From: Acidimicrobiales bacterium
Lineage (GTDB): Bacteria; Actinomycetota; Acidimicrobiia; Acidimicrobiales; JAVJTC01
Reading direction: 5' to 3'
Assembly: GCA_040219085.1 (NCBI GenBank)
Contig: JAVJTC010000011.1
Span: forward strand, 1-64,000
DNA length: 64,000 nt
How positions within the stretch are numbered: the stretch's first letter is position 1; the number at the start of each line of letters is the position of its first letter. Below the pieces are notes generated by a model. The model made no database searches. It saw nothing but the letters and a program-made list of their open reading frames with translations, and was not told the DNA's origin. The translations under genes and the position numbers were made by a program. Shown piece after piece: positions 24,753-33,319 of the stretch.

Positions 24753-25616
24753 TCAGAAGACGGGGCGTTCGGGTGGGAGGTCGGCGAAGTCGCCGTCGCG
24801 TCCTTCGGCATGGGCGGTCATCGCCTCGGCCATCTCCTCGGGCGAGAGCATCCCCGCCTGCCACAGCGCCACATGGTCGAGGGCCTCGACCACCCCGTGG
24901 TCCCGCGCGTAGCGAACCGCGACCTTCGACCCGTGCACGACCGCCGGGGACTTCGTCGCTATCTCGGCGGCGATGGCGAGCACACCCTCGACGAGTCGGC
25001 GGTGGTCCTCGAACACGGCGTTGACGAGTCCGAGCCGCAGTGCCTCGTCGGCGCTGAGGCGTCGTCCCGTGTAGGCGAGCTCACGCGTCATGCCGTCACC
25101 GATCAGGCCGGGCAGTCGCTGCAGCGAACCGAGGTCGGCGACCAGGCCGATGTTCGTCTCCTGGACGGTGAAGAACGCGTCGGTCGTGCAGTAGCGCATG
25201 TCGCAGGCGGCCGCGAGATCCAACGCTCCGCCGACACACCCCCCCTGGATGGCGGCCAGGACCGGCATCCGCGCGTGCTCGACCGTCGAGATCGCATGTT
25301 GGAGTTCACGAACCAGGTGCGCGAACGCGAGTCCCCGCGCCGCGCCACTCGCGGCAGTGGCCGGTTCGAACGGAGACGGCTCGTCGGAGGAACCTGTGAA
25401 GACCGCCAGGTCCATCCCCGAACAGAAGTGGCGCCCCTCGGCCGAGATGACCAGCGCCCGTGCCCGCCCCGACGCGGAGATGCGCTCCACGACGGCGGGG
25501 AGCTCACGCCACATCGCAGGCGTCATCGAGTTGAGCTCGTCGGGACGGTTCAGCACGAGGTGCGCGACCTTCCCGTCCGCGCCGTGGCCCCTGATCTCGA
25601 AGGTCTCGTAGCTCAT
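24753..25616 (-). CDS. Enoyl-CoA hydratase/isomerase family, dienoyl-CoA isomerase-like
   Basis: 287 residues, crotonase fold: GRHFCSGMDL (CoA/oxyanion loop) and QGGCVGGALDLAAACDMRYC. The three acidic residues that define delta3,5-delta2,4-dienoyl-CoA isomerase in the rat enzyme (Asp176, Glu196, Asp204) have equivalents at Asp133, Glu153 (VQETNIG) and Asp161 (LVADLG) with the same 20- and 8-residue spacing. It therefore probably shifts double bonds in the breakdown of unsaturated fatty acids rather than hydrating enoyl-CoA. Its ATG overlaps the stop of the di-iron protein gene (ATGA), so the two are translated together under the TetR gene upstream. Confidence 0.85.
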   Translation of the reverse strand: MSYETFEIRGHGADGKVAHLVLNRPDELNSMTPAMWRELPAVVERISASGRARALVISAEGRHFCSGMDLAVFTGSSDEPSPFEPATAASGAARGLAFAHLVRELQHAISTVEHARMPVLAAIQGGCVGGALDLAAACDMRYCTTDAFFTVQETNIGLVADLGSLQRLPGLIGDGMTRELAYTGRRLSADEALRLGLVNAVFEDHRRLVEGVLAIAAEIATKSPAVVHGSKVAVRYARDHGVVEALDHVALWQAGMLSPEEMAEAMTAHAEGRDGDFADLPPERPVF

Positions 25617-26755
25617 CGAGGACTCATCGGCGGTCGGGGGCCGACACTGAACGCATCGAGTTCCGCCTCGGTGTCGGGCCAGTCCTCGAACTCGAGCACG
25701 CCGATCTCACCGAACTTCGTACGTAGCCAGCCGTCGCCGGCGTCGAGGAGGCCGAGCTTGGAGCAGTTGGGGACGATCTTCGAGAACAGCATCCGCTGGA
25801 ACGCCTGGCGCTCCGGCGGCAGGGCGAGCATCCGCTCCACCATCGGACGCACGGGGACCCCCATGCGTTCGTAGACCTCCTGTTGGAGGAAGCGGTCCCT
25901 CATCCGTACGGCCGCCTCGAAGGCGAACTCCTGGCGCTCGCGGATCTCGGCGGCGCTCAGCTGCTCGTAGACCTCCGACAGCGACAGGACACCGAAGGCG
26001 ACGTGGCGGGCCTCGTCGCGCATGACCAGTCGGAGCAGCTCACGCAGCAGCGGCTCGGCGGTGACCTCCCGCATGAAGCCGAAGGCGGCCAGGGCAAGTC
26101 CCTCGACCATGATCTGCATGCCGAGGTAGGTCATGTCCCAACGGCTGTCGGAGAGAATCTCGTCGAGGAGCGATCCGAGGTGCGGCGAAATCGGGTAACG
26201 GTCACCGAGCTTGGTTTCGAGATACCGGCCGAAGACCTCGACGTGGCGGGCCTCGTCCACGACCTGGGTGGCGGCATAGAACTTCGCGTCGATCCACGGC
26301 ACGGTCTCGACGATCTTGGCTGTACACAACAACGCGCCCTGCTCGCCGTGGAGGAACTGGCTCATCCGCCACACGACGGACTCGACACCGAAGCGCTCCC
26401 ACTCGGCGTCTCCCCAGTTGTGCAACGGCGAGGACCGGTCACCTGCGATGTCGTCGCGCGTGGGAGGCAGCTCCTCTTCCATCTGACCGAGGATGGTGGT
26501 CGGGTCGACCTCGATGGACCAGTCGAGATCGGTCGACGCGTTCCACTGCGAGACCTTCGCCTTCTCGTAGAGCCGGTCGAGCCGGGGCCTCGCACCCTTG
26601 TCGTAGTCCCAGGTGAATGTCGCGGGCGCCGGATCCGCAACAGCGTGCAGACCGGCCCCGTCGCCGGCGGCGGTCTCGCATGCGGCGACGATCGCGTCGA
26701 CGTCGTCGACGCAGGCACGGCCGAGGATCTCGGCGTCGCTACGTCGCATCGTCAC
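25613..26755 (-). CDS. Ferritin-like di-iron protein (R2/oxygenase-like)
   Basis: 380 residues. A complete set of ligands for a carboxylate-bridged di-iron site is visible: Glu138, E168-A-R-H171 (DEARHVEVF), Glu218 (MVEG) and E248-A-R-H251 (DEARHVAFG). This is the layout of ribonucleotide reductase R2-like and N- or C-oxygenating ferritin-like enzymes. The closest known function is unclear; an oxygenase or desaturase acting on an acyl-CoA would suit its coupling to a dienoyl-CoA isomerase and a TetR regulator. Start GTG 26755 or ATG 26749, overlapping the tetR end. Confidence 0.8.
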   Translation of the reverse strand: MTMRRSDAEILGRACVDDVDAIVAACETAAGDGAGLHAVADPAPATFTWDYDKGARPRLDRLYEKAKVSQWNASTDLDWSIEVDPTTILGQMEEELPPTRDDIAGDRSSPLHNWGDAEWERFGVESVVWRMSQFLHGEQGALLCTAKIVETVPWIDAKFYAATQVVDEARHVEVFGRYLETKLGDRYPISPHLGSLLDEILSDSRWDMTYLGMQIMVEGLALAAFGFMREVTAEPLLRELLRLVMRDEARHVAFGVLSLSEVYEQLSAAEIRERQEFAFEAAVRMRDRFLQQEVYERMGVPVRPMVERMLALPPERQAFQRMLFSKIVPNCSKLGLLDAGDGWLRTKFGEIGVLEFEDWPDTEAELDAFSVGPRPPMSPR

Positions 26756-27353
26756 CCCCGGCCGCAGCGGTGGCCGCGACGAGCCGGCCGATCAGCTGGT
26801 CCCACCCGTCGTGGGAGGGGGTGGCGACGCCGACACTGGCGATGAGTGCCGACCCGAAGGCGAGTGACAGCGAGAACGCCACGACCGCCGCCGTGTCGAC
26901 CGTGACGTCGACCGTGCCGGCGAGCTTCGCCCGCTCGACGAGGTCGCCCAGGCGTCGGCCCGCCTCATCGACGTGTTGGCGCAGGAGGTCGGCGAACGCA
27001 GGTTCACGCCGGGCCAGGGCGAAGGCCTCCAGCAGGAGGGAGTTGGCCCCCACGTCGCCGCTGACGAGTCCCTCGCCGAGACGGGTGAGGATCTCGGTGG
27101 GCTCGAGGTCGAGGCGTACCAGTTCAGCGAGGTCTCGGGTGAGGTTGGCGTCCACCGCTGCCGCGAGCAGCGCCGCCTTCCCGTCGAATCGCGAGTAGAT
27201 GGCGCCCGTGGTGACGCCCGCGCGGGCGGCGATGTCGGCCACGCCGGCCCGCTCGTAGCCGCGTTCCGCGAAAAGCTGCGCGGCCGCTGCAACCAGGGAG
27301 ACACCGAGGTCGTCGCCGGGCCCGTCCGGCGACGTGGCCGTCTGGTCGATCAT
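26739..27353 (-). CDS. TetR-family transcriptional regulator
   Basis: 204 residues from ATG 27353; an in-frame GTG at 27383 would add ten residues. The N-terminal helix-turn-helix reads AAAQLFAERGYERAGVADIAARAGVTTGAIYSRFDGKAALL, a textbook TetR DNA-binding domain. The C-terminal ligand pocket is not identifiable. First gene of a unit with the di-iron protein and dienoyl-CoA isomerase, which it probably controls in response to an acyl-CoA or related ligand. A perfect 16-bp palindrome 39 bases upstream is the likely operator. Confidence 0.92.
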   Translation of the reverse strand: MIDQTATSPDGPGDDLGVSLVAAAAQLFAERGYERAGVADIAARAGVTTGAIYSRFDGKAALLAAAVDANLTRDLAELVRLDLEPTEILTRLGEGLVSGDVGANSLLLEAFALARREPAFADLLRQHVDEAGRRLGDLVERAKLAGTVDVTVDTAAVVAFSLSLAFGSALIASVGVATPSHDGWDQLIGRLVAATAAAGGDDAT

Positions 27354-27391
27354 GACAGAAGACCCTGGACCCGGGGCGCTCACATGGCGAC

Positions 27392-27407
27392 GATAACGCT
27401 CGTTATC
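27392..27407. promoter_or_regulatory. Palindromic TetR-type operator
   Basis: GATAACGCTCGTTATC: two perfect 7-base half-sites (GATAACG / CGTTATC) around CT. It lies 39 bases upstream of the tetR start codon and about 190 bases upstream of the divergent BMP lipoprotein gene. Size and symmetry are those of TetR-family operators; autoregulation of the tetR operon is the simplest reading. Confidence 0.7.
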
Positions 27408-27461
27408 CCACCGGTCCAGCGTCCGTGGCCGCTACCGCCCTCTCCACCATCGCCCACACGT

Positions 27462-27490
27462 GCCGTGACAGGCGTGTGACGACCATGTGA
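27462..27490 (-). promoter_or_regulatory. Three direct repeats resembling a PhoP box
   Basis: On the minus strand: TCACATG - N4 - TCACACG - N4 - TCACGGC, i.e. units at 27484-27490, 27473-27479 and 27462-27468, spaced exactly 11 bp. Mycobacterium tuberculosis PhoP binds TCACAGC repeats with the same N4 spacing. The array ends 110 bases upstream of the start of the nucleoside-uptake operon. Binding by an OmpR/PhoP-type response regulator is inference. Confidence 0.45.
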
Positions 27491-27600
27491 CAGGGGCGAC
27501 TGCGACCGACGAACTGCTCGTTCGGCGACTACGGTCACCCAACTACACATATTGACGTCCACGCGGCTGTACCGCCGCCGTGTGGAAGGAGAGAGAACGA

Positions 27601-28815
27601 ATGCGCAAGCGATTGATGATGTTGCTCGGGCTGTTGTTGGCGTTCAGTCTCATCGCCGCGGCCTGCGGCGACGACGACGACGACACCTCGGCCGGCGGTG
27701 ACGACGGCACCACGGAACCATCCGACGACGGCACCGAAGAGCCCTCCGACGACGGCACCGAAGAACCCTCCGACGACGGCACCGCTGAACCCACCGACGA
27801 CGGCACCGAAGAGCCCTCCGACGACGGCACCGAAGAGCCCTCCGACGACGGCGACGAGCCGATGATGGACGGCAGCGACACCACGATCGGTCTCGTCTTC
27901 GACACCACCGGCCGTGGCGACCAGTCGTTCAACGACTCGGCCGCCTCCGGCGTGGACCGCGCCGTCGAGGACTTCGGCATCTCGTTCAACGAGGCCACCC
28001 CGAACCCTGACGGCTCGAACCGCCCTGAGCTGCTTCAGCTCGCCGCGGAGAACTCCAACCTCGTCTTCGGCGTGGGCTTCCTGTTCGCCGAGTCCATCGG
28101 CACCGTGGCGGAGAACAACCCCGACACGAACTTCGCCGGTATCGACGTGTTCGTGCCCGATGCCCCGGACAACCTGGCCCAGATCTCCTTCGCCGAGGAG
28201 CAGGGCTCGTTCCTGGTCGGCGTGGCCGCCGCGCTCAAGTCCGAGACCGGCAACGTCGGGTTCATCGGTGGCGTCAACATCGGCCTGATCCAGAAGTTCC
28301 AGGCCGGCTTCGAGGCCGGCGTGGCCGCGGTCGACCCGTCCATCACGGTGCAGGTCCAGTACATCTCCGAGCCGCCGGACGACTCCGGCTTCGGCGATCC
28401 CGCTTCGGCCCGCGTCATCGCCACGTCCATGTACGAGAGCGGCGCTGACGTCATCTACCACGCCGCCGGTGGTTCCGGTGGTGGCCTCTTCGAGGCCGCC
28501 CGTGAGTACTCCGAGGCCGAGGGTTCGAAGGTCTGGGCGATCGGTGTGGACTCCGATCAGTACCTGACGGCTGACCCCGAGGTCCAGGAGTACATCCTGA
28601 CGTCGATGCTCAAGCGGGTCGACAACGCCGTCTACGCGACGATCGAGGCGCAGGTGGCCGGCGAGTTCGTCGGAGGCTTCACCGCATTCGACCTCGAGAG
28701 CGGTGGTATCGATGTCAGCACCTCCGGTGGCTTCATCGACGACATCCTCCCGCAGATCGAGGACTACAAGGCCCAGATCATCGCGGGCGACATCGTGGTC
28801 CCAGCCGAACTCTGA
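27601..28815 (+). CDS. BMP-family nucleoside-binding lipoprotein of an ABC transporter
   Basis: 404 residues; ATG 27601 follows a strong GGAGAG. The signal peptide ends in the lipobox LIAAAC (Cys about residue 21), so the protein is a membrane-anchored lipoprotein. An acidic tandem-repeat linker (about residues 24-90) leads into the BMP/PnrA substrate-binding domain: GLVFDTTGRGDQSFND, FAEEQGSFLVGVAAALKS, GFIGGVNIGLIQKFQAGFEAG, YHAAGGSGGGLFEAA and IGVDSDQY. BMP proteins mostly bind purine and pyrimidine nucleosides. First gene of the uptake/salvage operon; a hairpin after it probably raises its level over the transporter genes. Confidence 0.93.
   Translation: MRKRLMMLLGLLLAFSLIAAACGDDDDDTSAGGDDGTTEPSDDGTEEPSDDGTEEPSDDGTAEPTDDGTEEPSDDGTEEPSDDGDEPMMDGSDTTIGLVFDTTGRGDQSFNDSAASGVDRAVEDFGISFNEATPNPDGSNRPELLQLAAENSNLVFGVGFLFAESIGTVAENNPDTNFAGIDVFVPDAPDNLAQISFAEEQGSFLVGVAAALKSETGNVGFIGGVNIGLIQKFQAGFEAGVAAVDPSITVQVQYISEPPDDSGFGDPASARVIATSMYESGADVIYHAAGGSGGGLFEAAREYSEAEGSKVWAIGVDSDQYLTADPEVQEYILTSMLKRVDNAVYATIEAQVAGEFVGGFTAFDLESGGIDVSTSGGFIDDILPQIEDYKAQIIAGDIVVPAEL
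27715..27852 (+). repeat. 24-base tandem repeat encoding an acidic linker
   Basis: Nearly six copies of a 24-base unit encode (EEPSDDGT)n with small variations (AEPTDDGT in one copy), directly after the lipid-anchored Cys and an Asp run. It forms a flexible, highly negative spacer between membrane and binding domain. Confidence 0.9.
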
Positions 28816-28846
28816 TGACCTGAGTAGGGCTGAACCAGCATGACAT

Positions 28847-28876
28847 CGTGGGGCCGGACTAATGTCCGGCCCCACG
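28847..28876 (+). terminator. Hairpin between lipoprotein and ATPase genes (attenuator-like)
   Basis: Perfect 13-bp stem CGTGGGGCCGGAC / GTCCGGCCCCACG (28847-28859 with 28864-28876) and a TAAT loop, 31 bases after the lipoprotein stop and followed by TGCGTTT. Such hairpins after binding-protein genes protect the upstream message and let only part of transcription pass on, giving an excess of binding protein. Confidence 0.7.
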
Positions 28877-28918
28877 TGCGTTTCGGTAGCAACCTGTGAG
28901 GAACCCGACGGGCCGGTG

Positions 28919-30442
28919 ATGACGGACAAGATCGTTCTCGAGAACATCACCAAGAGGTTCCCCGGCGTCATCGCCAACGATCACGTGAACCTGCGGGTCG
29001 CCCCCGGCGAGATCCACGCCATCTGCGGCGAGAACGGCGCCGGCAAGTCGACGCTGATGAAGATCCTCTACGGGATGCAACCGCCCGACGAGGGCAGGAT
29101 GCTCATCGACGGCGCCGAGGTGCACTTCAAGAACCCCAAGGACGCCATCGCCGCCGGCATCGGCATGGTCCACCAGCACTTCATGCTCGCCGATCAGCTC
29201 ACCGTGCTCGAGAACGTGATCCTCGGCGCAGAGCCGGGACGTCACGGGACGATCGACTTCGACGGGGCGCGCGCGAAGCTCGCGCAACTGTCGGAGAACT
29301 ACGGGCTCGACGTCGCCCCCGACGATCTCGTCGAATCCCTCGAGGTGGGCGAACGTCAACGGGTCGAGATCATCAAGGTCCTGTTCCGCGGCGCGAAGAT
29401 CCTCATCCTCGACGAGCCCACAGCCGTTCTGGTCCCCCAGGAGGTCGAGGAGCTCTTCCGCAACATGCGGGAGCTCAAAGCCGACGACCACACCATCTTG
29501 TTCATCGACCACAAACTCGACGAGGTCCTCGAGATATCCGACTCCATCACGGTCATCCGGAGGGGGAAGACCGTCGGGACCGTGAAGCCCGGTGACGTCA
29601 CCGCCGGGGATCTGGCCGAGATGATGGTCGGCTCCGAGCTCCCCTCCCCCCAGACCCGCGAGTCGACGGTCACCGATCAGGTCGTCTTGTCGGTGCATGA
29701 CCTGACTGTTGCGAACGAGGACGGCCGCGCCGTCGTCCACGATGTCGAGATGACCATCCACGCGGGTGAGATCGTCGGCATCGCCGGTGTCGAGGGGAAC
29801 GGCCAGGGCGAACTCGTCGATGCCCTTCTGGGCCTGCGCCCGGTCACCTCCGGGGTGATCGAGCTCGGCGGCGAGGACATGGCCGACTGGAACGTCCGGC
29901 GCCGTCGCGAAGCCGGGATCGGCTACATCCCCGAAGACCGCCACCGTCGGGGCCTTCTCCTCGAGGCGCCGCTGTGGGAGAACACGATGCTCGGGTACCA
30001 GGGCGCCGAGCCTTACGCCCGCCACGGCTTCTGGTTGGATCCGAAGGCCGCGCACGAGGCGACCGACGAGGTCATCGCCAGCTACGACGTGCGCACACCC
30101 GGTGCCGACGTCCCGGCCCATGCGCTCTCGGGTGGCAACCAGCAGAAGCTGATCATCGGCCGCGAGATGGTCCGCAAGCCCAAACTCCTGATCGCGGCAC
30201 ACCCGACCCGGGGCATCGATGTCGGAGCCCAGGCCACGGTGTGGGAGTTGCTCCGGGACGCCCGGGCCGAGGGACTGGCGACGCTGCTCGTCTCGGCGGA
30301 CCTCGACGAGCTCATCGGGCTCTCGGACAGACTCCTGGTCATCCTGCGTGGGAGTCTCGTCGCCGAACTGGACCCGGACACGGTGACGCCGCGGGACCTC
30401 GGCGCTCACATGACCGGCGCGACCGTGGAGGGGGCGGCATGA
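28919..30442 (+). CDS. Nucleoside ABC transporter, double ATP-binding protein
   Basis: 507 residues from ATG 28919 (MTDKIVLENITKRFPGV). Two fused ABC domains of the sugar/nucleoside (RbsA/NupA) type. Domain 1: Walker A GENGAGKST, signature-like LEVGERQRVE, Walker B ILILDEPTAVL. Domain 2: the Walker A position is GVEGNGQGE (lacking the usual GKS/T, as is common in this family), signature LSGGNQQKL, Walker B LLIAAHPTRGID with His/Pro in place of the usual DEP. One active and one degenerate site is expected. It overlaps the permease gene by 4 nt. Confidence 0.93.
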   Translation: MTDKIVLENITKRFPGVIANDHVNLRVAPGEIHAICGENGAGKSTLMKILYGMQPPDEGRMLIDGAEVHFKNPKDAIAAGIGMVHQHFMLADQLTVLENVILGAEPGRHGTIDFDGARAKLAQLSENYGLDVAPDDLVESLEVGERQRVEIIKVLFRGAKILILDEPTAVLVPQEVEELFRNMRELKADDHTILFIDHKLDEVLEISDSITVIRRGKTVGTVKPGDVTAGDLAEMMVGSELPSPQTRESTVTDQVVLSVHDLTVANEDGRAVVHDVEMTIHAGEIVGIAGVEGNGQGELVDALLGLRPVTSGVIELGGEDMADWNVRRRREAGIGYIPEDRHRRGLLLEAPLWENTMLGYQGAEPYARHGFWLDPKAAHEATDEVIASYDVRTPGADVPAHALSGGNQQKLIIGREMVRKPKLLIAAHPTRGIDVGAQATVWELLRDARAEGLATLLVSADLDELIGLSDRLLVILRGSLVAELDPDTVTPRDLGAHMTGATVEGAA

Positions 30443-31569
30443 TCCTGCGACGGATCGGCTACACCGCCGCGGCGCCGGCCGCGTCGCTCGTGATCGGCTT
30501 CGGGATCGCAGCGGTCATCCTCGCCGTCTCGGGCAACAACCCCTGGACCGCCTACTCGACGATGTTCGAGGCCGCCACGCGCCTCGAGGTCATGGTCGAC
30601 ATCGTCAACCGGGCCACGCCGCTGTACATCGCCGGGGTCGCCGCCGCCATCGGCTTCCGGATGAACATCTTCAACATCGGCGTCGAGGGCCAGTACATCG
30701 TCGCCGGGCTACTGGCTGCCAAGACCGGCGCCGAGATCGACCTTCCGGCTCCCCTCCATCTCCTCGTGATCATCCTCGTCGCAATGGCCTCGGGCGCCGT
30801 GTGGGCGCTCATCCCGGCGATCCTCGCCGTCACCCGCAACGTCCACATCGTGATCTCCACGATCATGTTGAACGCCATCGGCGTCGGCTTCGTCGTGGCC
30901 TACCTACTCCCGCGGTGGGACGAACCCGACGCGTCGCTCAACACCGAGACCAAGACCATCCCCGAGTCGGGTCGTTTCCCCGAGCTCAACAGGTTCGTCG
31001 AGTGGTTCACCCGTGACATCGGCGCAGGACGCAGTGTCCTCGGCTTCGTGATCGTCGCGGCGATCGTCGGCGTCCTCTTCCACCTCTACGTCAACCGGAC
31101 CACCGCCGGGTACGACCTGAGGGCCTCGGGTATGAATCCGCTCGCCGCCGAGGTCAGTGGGGCCGCCGAATCCCGGATGGTCATCCAGGCGATGGTGCTG
31201 TCGGGCGCCGTCGCCGGCCTCATCGGCCTCCCCGAGATCCTGGGCGTCGACTACGCCTACGGACTCCAGTTCACGAAGGGCCTCGGCTTCCTCGGACTGG
31301 GCGTCGCACTGCTGGGACGCAACCACCCCGGCGGAATCATGGTCGCGGCGCTCATCTTCGCCTTTCTCGACTCGACCGGCGCGTCGCTGCAGTTCGAGGC
31401 AGGGGCGCCACCGGAGATCATCGCGATCATGCAGGGGATCATCGTTCTCGCCGCCGTCATCGTCTACGAGGTCGTGAGGCGTCGCCGGGAGGCGGACGAA
31501 ACCCGTCGAGCGGCCATTGCACTCGCAAAGAAGCAGGGCGAGCCGATTCCCGAGGGGCTGGGAGCATGA
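30439..31569 (+). CDS. Nucleoside ABC transporter permease 1
   Basis: 376 residues from ATG 30439 (MILRRIGYTAAAPAASLVIG). About eight to ten hydrophobic helices; AAIGFRMNIFNIGVEGQYIVAGLLAAK is the conserved block of BPD_transp_2 permeases of the BMP-type nucleoside importers. It pairs with the second permease, the double ATPase and the lipoprotein in the same operon. ATGA overlaps at both ends show tight translational coupling. Confidence 0.93.
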   Translation: MILRRIGYTAAAPAASLVIGFGIAAVILAVSGNNPWTAYSTMFEAATRLEVMVDIVNRATPLYIAGVAAAIGFRMNIFNIGVEGQYIVAGLLAAKTGAEIDLPAPLHLLVIILVAMASGAVWALIPAILAVTRNVHIVISTIMLNAIGVGFVVAYLLPRWDEPDASLNTETKTIPESGRFPELNRFVEWFTRDIGAGRSVLGFVIVAAIVGVLFHLYVNRTTAGYDLRASGMNPLAAEVSGAAESRMVIQAMVLSGAVAGLIGLPEILGVDYAYGLQFTKGLGFLGLGVALLGRNHPGGIMVAALIFAFLDSTGASLQFEAGAPPEIIAIMQGIIVLAAVIVYEVVRRRREADETRRAAIALAKKQGEPIPEGLGA

Positions 31570-32873
31570 CCATCACCAGTCCCCCGCCACCGACCGACTC
31601 CGTTCCCGCATCGCCCGAGGAGCCGACGCCGCCCGGCCGTGGCCTCACGCTGTCGAAGCCGATGACGTGGATGCTCTTCGCCGGTCTCGGCGTCCTGCTC
31701 ATCGCGATCACCGAAGAGATCGCCTCCCCGACCACCAGCGAACTCGCGTCCAGCGGCACGTGGTCCACGGCGCTCGGCTACTCCGTGCCGATCCTCATGG
31801 CCGGCCTCGGTGGGGTGTGGGCGGAGCGTTCGGGAACCATCAACATCGGTCTCGAGGGGATGCTCGTCATCGGGACGTGGTGCGGGGCCTACGGCGCACT
31901 CGAGTTCGGCCCCTGGTGGGGAGCTGTGCTGGGCGCCTTCGGCGGCGCCGTGTTCGGCCTCATCCACGGCGTCGCCACCGTCGGCTTCGGCGTGAATCAC
32001 ATCATCTCCGGCGTCGCGATCAACCTGATGGCCCCCGGCGTCACGCGCTTCCTCGCCGGCGAGATCTTCTCGGACTACGACGGTGGCTCGATCAGCCAGT
32101 CCCCGAGCGTCGACGCCGCGCGCAGGATCGACATCCCACTCCTCTCGGGAGGTCTCGACGGACCTGACATCCTCGGGCGCATCGAGAGCTGGGACTGGTT
32201 CTTCGTGTCGACGGCTGCCGGAATCGCACGCGGTTTCACAGCCAACCTCTCGCTGCTCACGATCGTGGCGTTCGCCCTGGTACCGCTCACCGTGTTCATC
32301 TTGTGGCGGACCGCCTTCGGTCTGCGGCTCCGCAGCGCTGGTGAGCACCCGATCGCTGCGGACTCACTGGGCGTGAACGTGTACAAGTACAAGTACTACA
32401 GCTGCGTCATCTCGGGCGCTCTGGCGGGTTTCGGCGGTGCCTACCTCGTCACCGAGCTGACGGGTATCTACAAGGAGAACCAGGTCAACGGGCGCGGCTT
32501 CATCGGCCTGGCGACGATGATCTTCGGCAACTGGCGCCCCGTGGGAACCATGCTGGGAGGCGTCCTGTTCGGCTTCACCGACGTCCTCCAGTTGCGTGAC
32601 CGCCCCGCCCAGCACGCTCTGCTGCTGGTCCTGTGCCTCGGCCTGGCGGCCGGGATGCTGTGGATGCTGTGGCGCCGACGCCACCGGCCGGCGATGATGC
32701 TGGCAGTCGCGTCAGTCGGCTTCCTGATCTGGTACCTCTCGACCGACAGCGTCCCGAAGCAGCTCGCACCGGTGATCCCCAACATCGCCGTGTTGGTGGT
32801 GCTCGTCTTCTACGCCAAACGCCTACGGATGCCTGCCGCGAACGGCCTGGAGTACCGCAAGGGCGACCAGTGA
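31566..32873 (+). CDS. Nucleoside ABC transporter permease 2
   Basis: 435 residues, ATG start overlapping the first permease stop. A Pro-rich cytosolic N-terminus (~35 residues) is followed by the membrane domain; GVWAERSGTINIGLEGMLVIGTWCGAY is the matching conserved block of the second permease. GRGFIGLATMIFGNWRPVGTMLGGVLFG is also typical. The protein is longer than usual because of the extra N-terminal tail and a final set of helices (MLAVASVGFLIWYLS ... IAVLVVLVFYAKRL). Confidence 0.92.
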   Translation: MTITSPPPPTDSVPASPEEPTPPGRGLTLSKPMTWMLFAGLGVLLIAITEEIASPTTSELASSGTWSTALGYSVPILMAGLGGVWAERSGTINIGLEGMLVIGTWCGAYGALEFGPWWGAVLGAFGGAVFGLIHGVATVGFGVNHIISGVAINLMAPGVTRFLAGEIFSDYDGGSISQSPSVDAARRIDIPLLSGGLDGPDILGRIESWDWFFVSTAAGIARGFTANLSLLTIVAFALVPLTVFILWRTAFGLRLRSAGEHPIAADSLGVNVYKYKYYSCVISGALAGFGGAYLVTELTGIYKENQVNGRGFIGLATMIFGNWRPVGTMLGGVLFGFTDVLQLRDRPAQHALLLVLCLGLAAGMLWMLWRRRHRPAMMLAVASVGFLIWYLSTDSVPKQLAPVIPNIAVLVVLVFYAKRLRMPAANGLEYRKGDQ

Positions 32874-33268
32874 CCGAGCGCGCCGTCCCCGGTATCGACT
32901 GGCCCGCTCTGACAGCGAAGGCGGACGCCGCGGCGGCCCGCGCCTACGCCGGCTACTCGGGCCTCACGGTCGGCGCGGCCGCGGTGGTCGACGACGGACG
33001 CATCATCACAGGCTGCAACGTCGAGAACGCGTCGTTCGGCCTGACGCTGTGCGCCGAGTGCGGCATCGTCTCCCAACTCCACGCCACCGGGGGCGGACGT
33101 CTGGTGGCGCTGGCCGTCACCGACGGTGACGGCCAGCCCCTGACGCCGTGTGGCCGGTGCCGCCAGCTCCTGTTCGAACACGGCGGCGCCGAACTCGTCG
33201 TCAACGAGACGGACACGGTCGGCCAACTACTTCCCGGTGCGTTCGGCCCGGACGACCTGCCCGAGTAG
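32870..33268 (+). CDS. cdd: Cytidine deaminase
   Basis: 132 residues from GTG 32870, overlapping the permease stop (GTGA). VENASFGLTLCAE supplies the substrate-binding NVENAS block and the zinc Cys with catalytic Glu (CAE), and PCGRCRQLLFE the other two zinc cysteines. It converts cytidine and deoxycytidine to uridine and deoxyuridine, which can be split by the phosphorylase encoded next. Small tetrameric type by length. Confidence 0.95.
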   Translation: MTERAVPGIDWPALTAKADAAAARAYAGYSGLTVGAAAVVDDGRIITGCNVENASFGLTLCAECGIVSQLHATGGGRLVALAVTDGDGQPLTPCGRCRQLLFEHGGAELVVNETDTVGQLLPGAFGPDDLPE

Positions 33269-33319
33269 TCCCGCCGGGCGTATCCTCCGGAGACCAGCCG
33301 CCCGACCGGGAGCCCGCCG

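Noticed and set aside
27552-27600. Classical sigma-70 promoter for the BMP operon (TTGACG at about 27553)
   Set aside because: No acceptable -10 element at 16-18 bases downstream; the hexamer alone is not enough.
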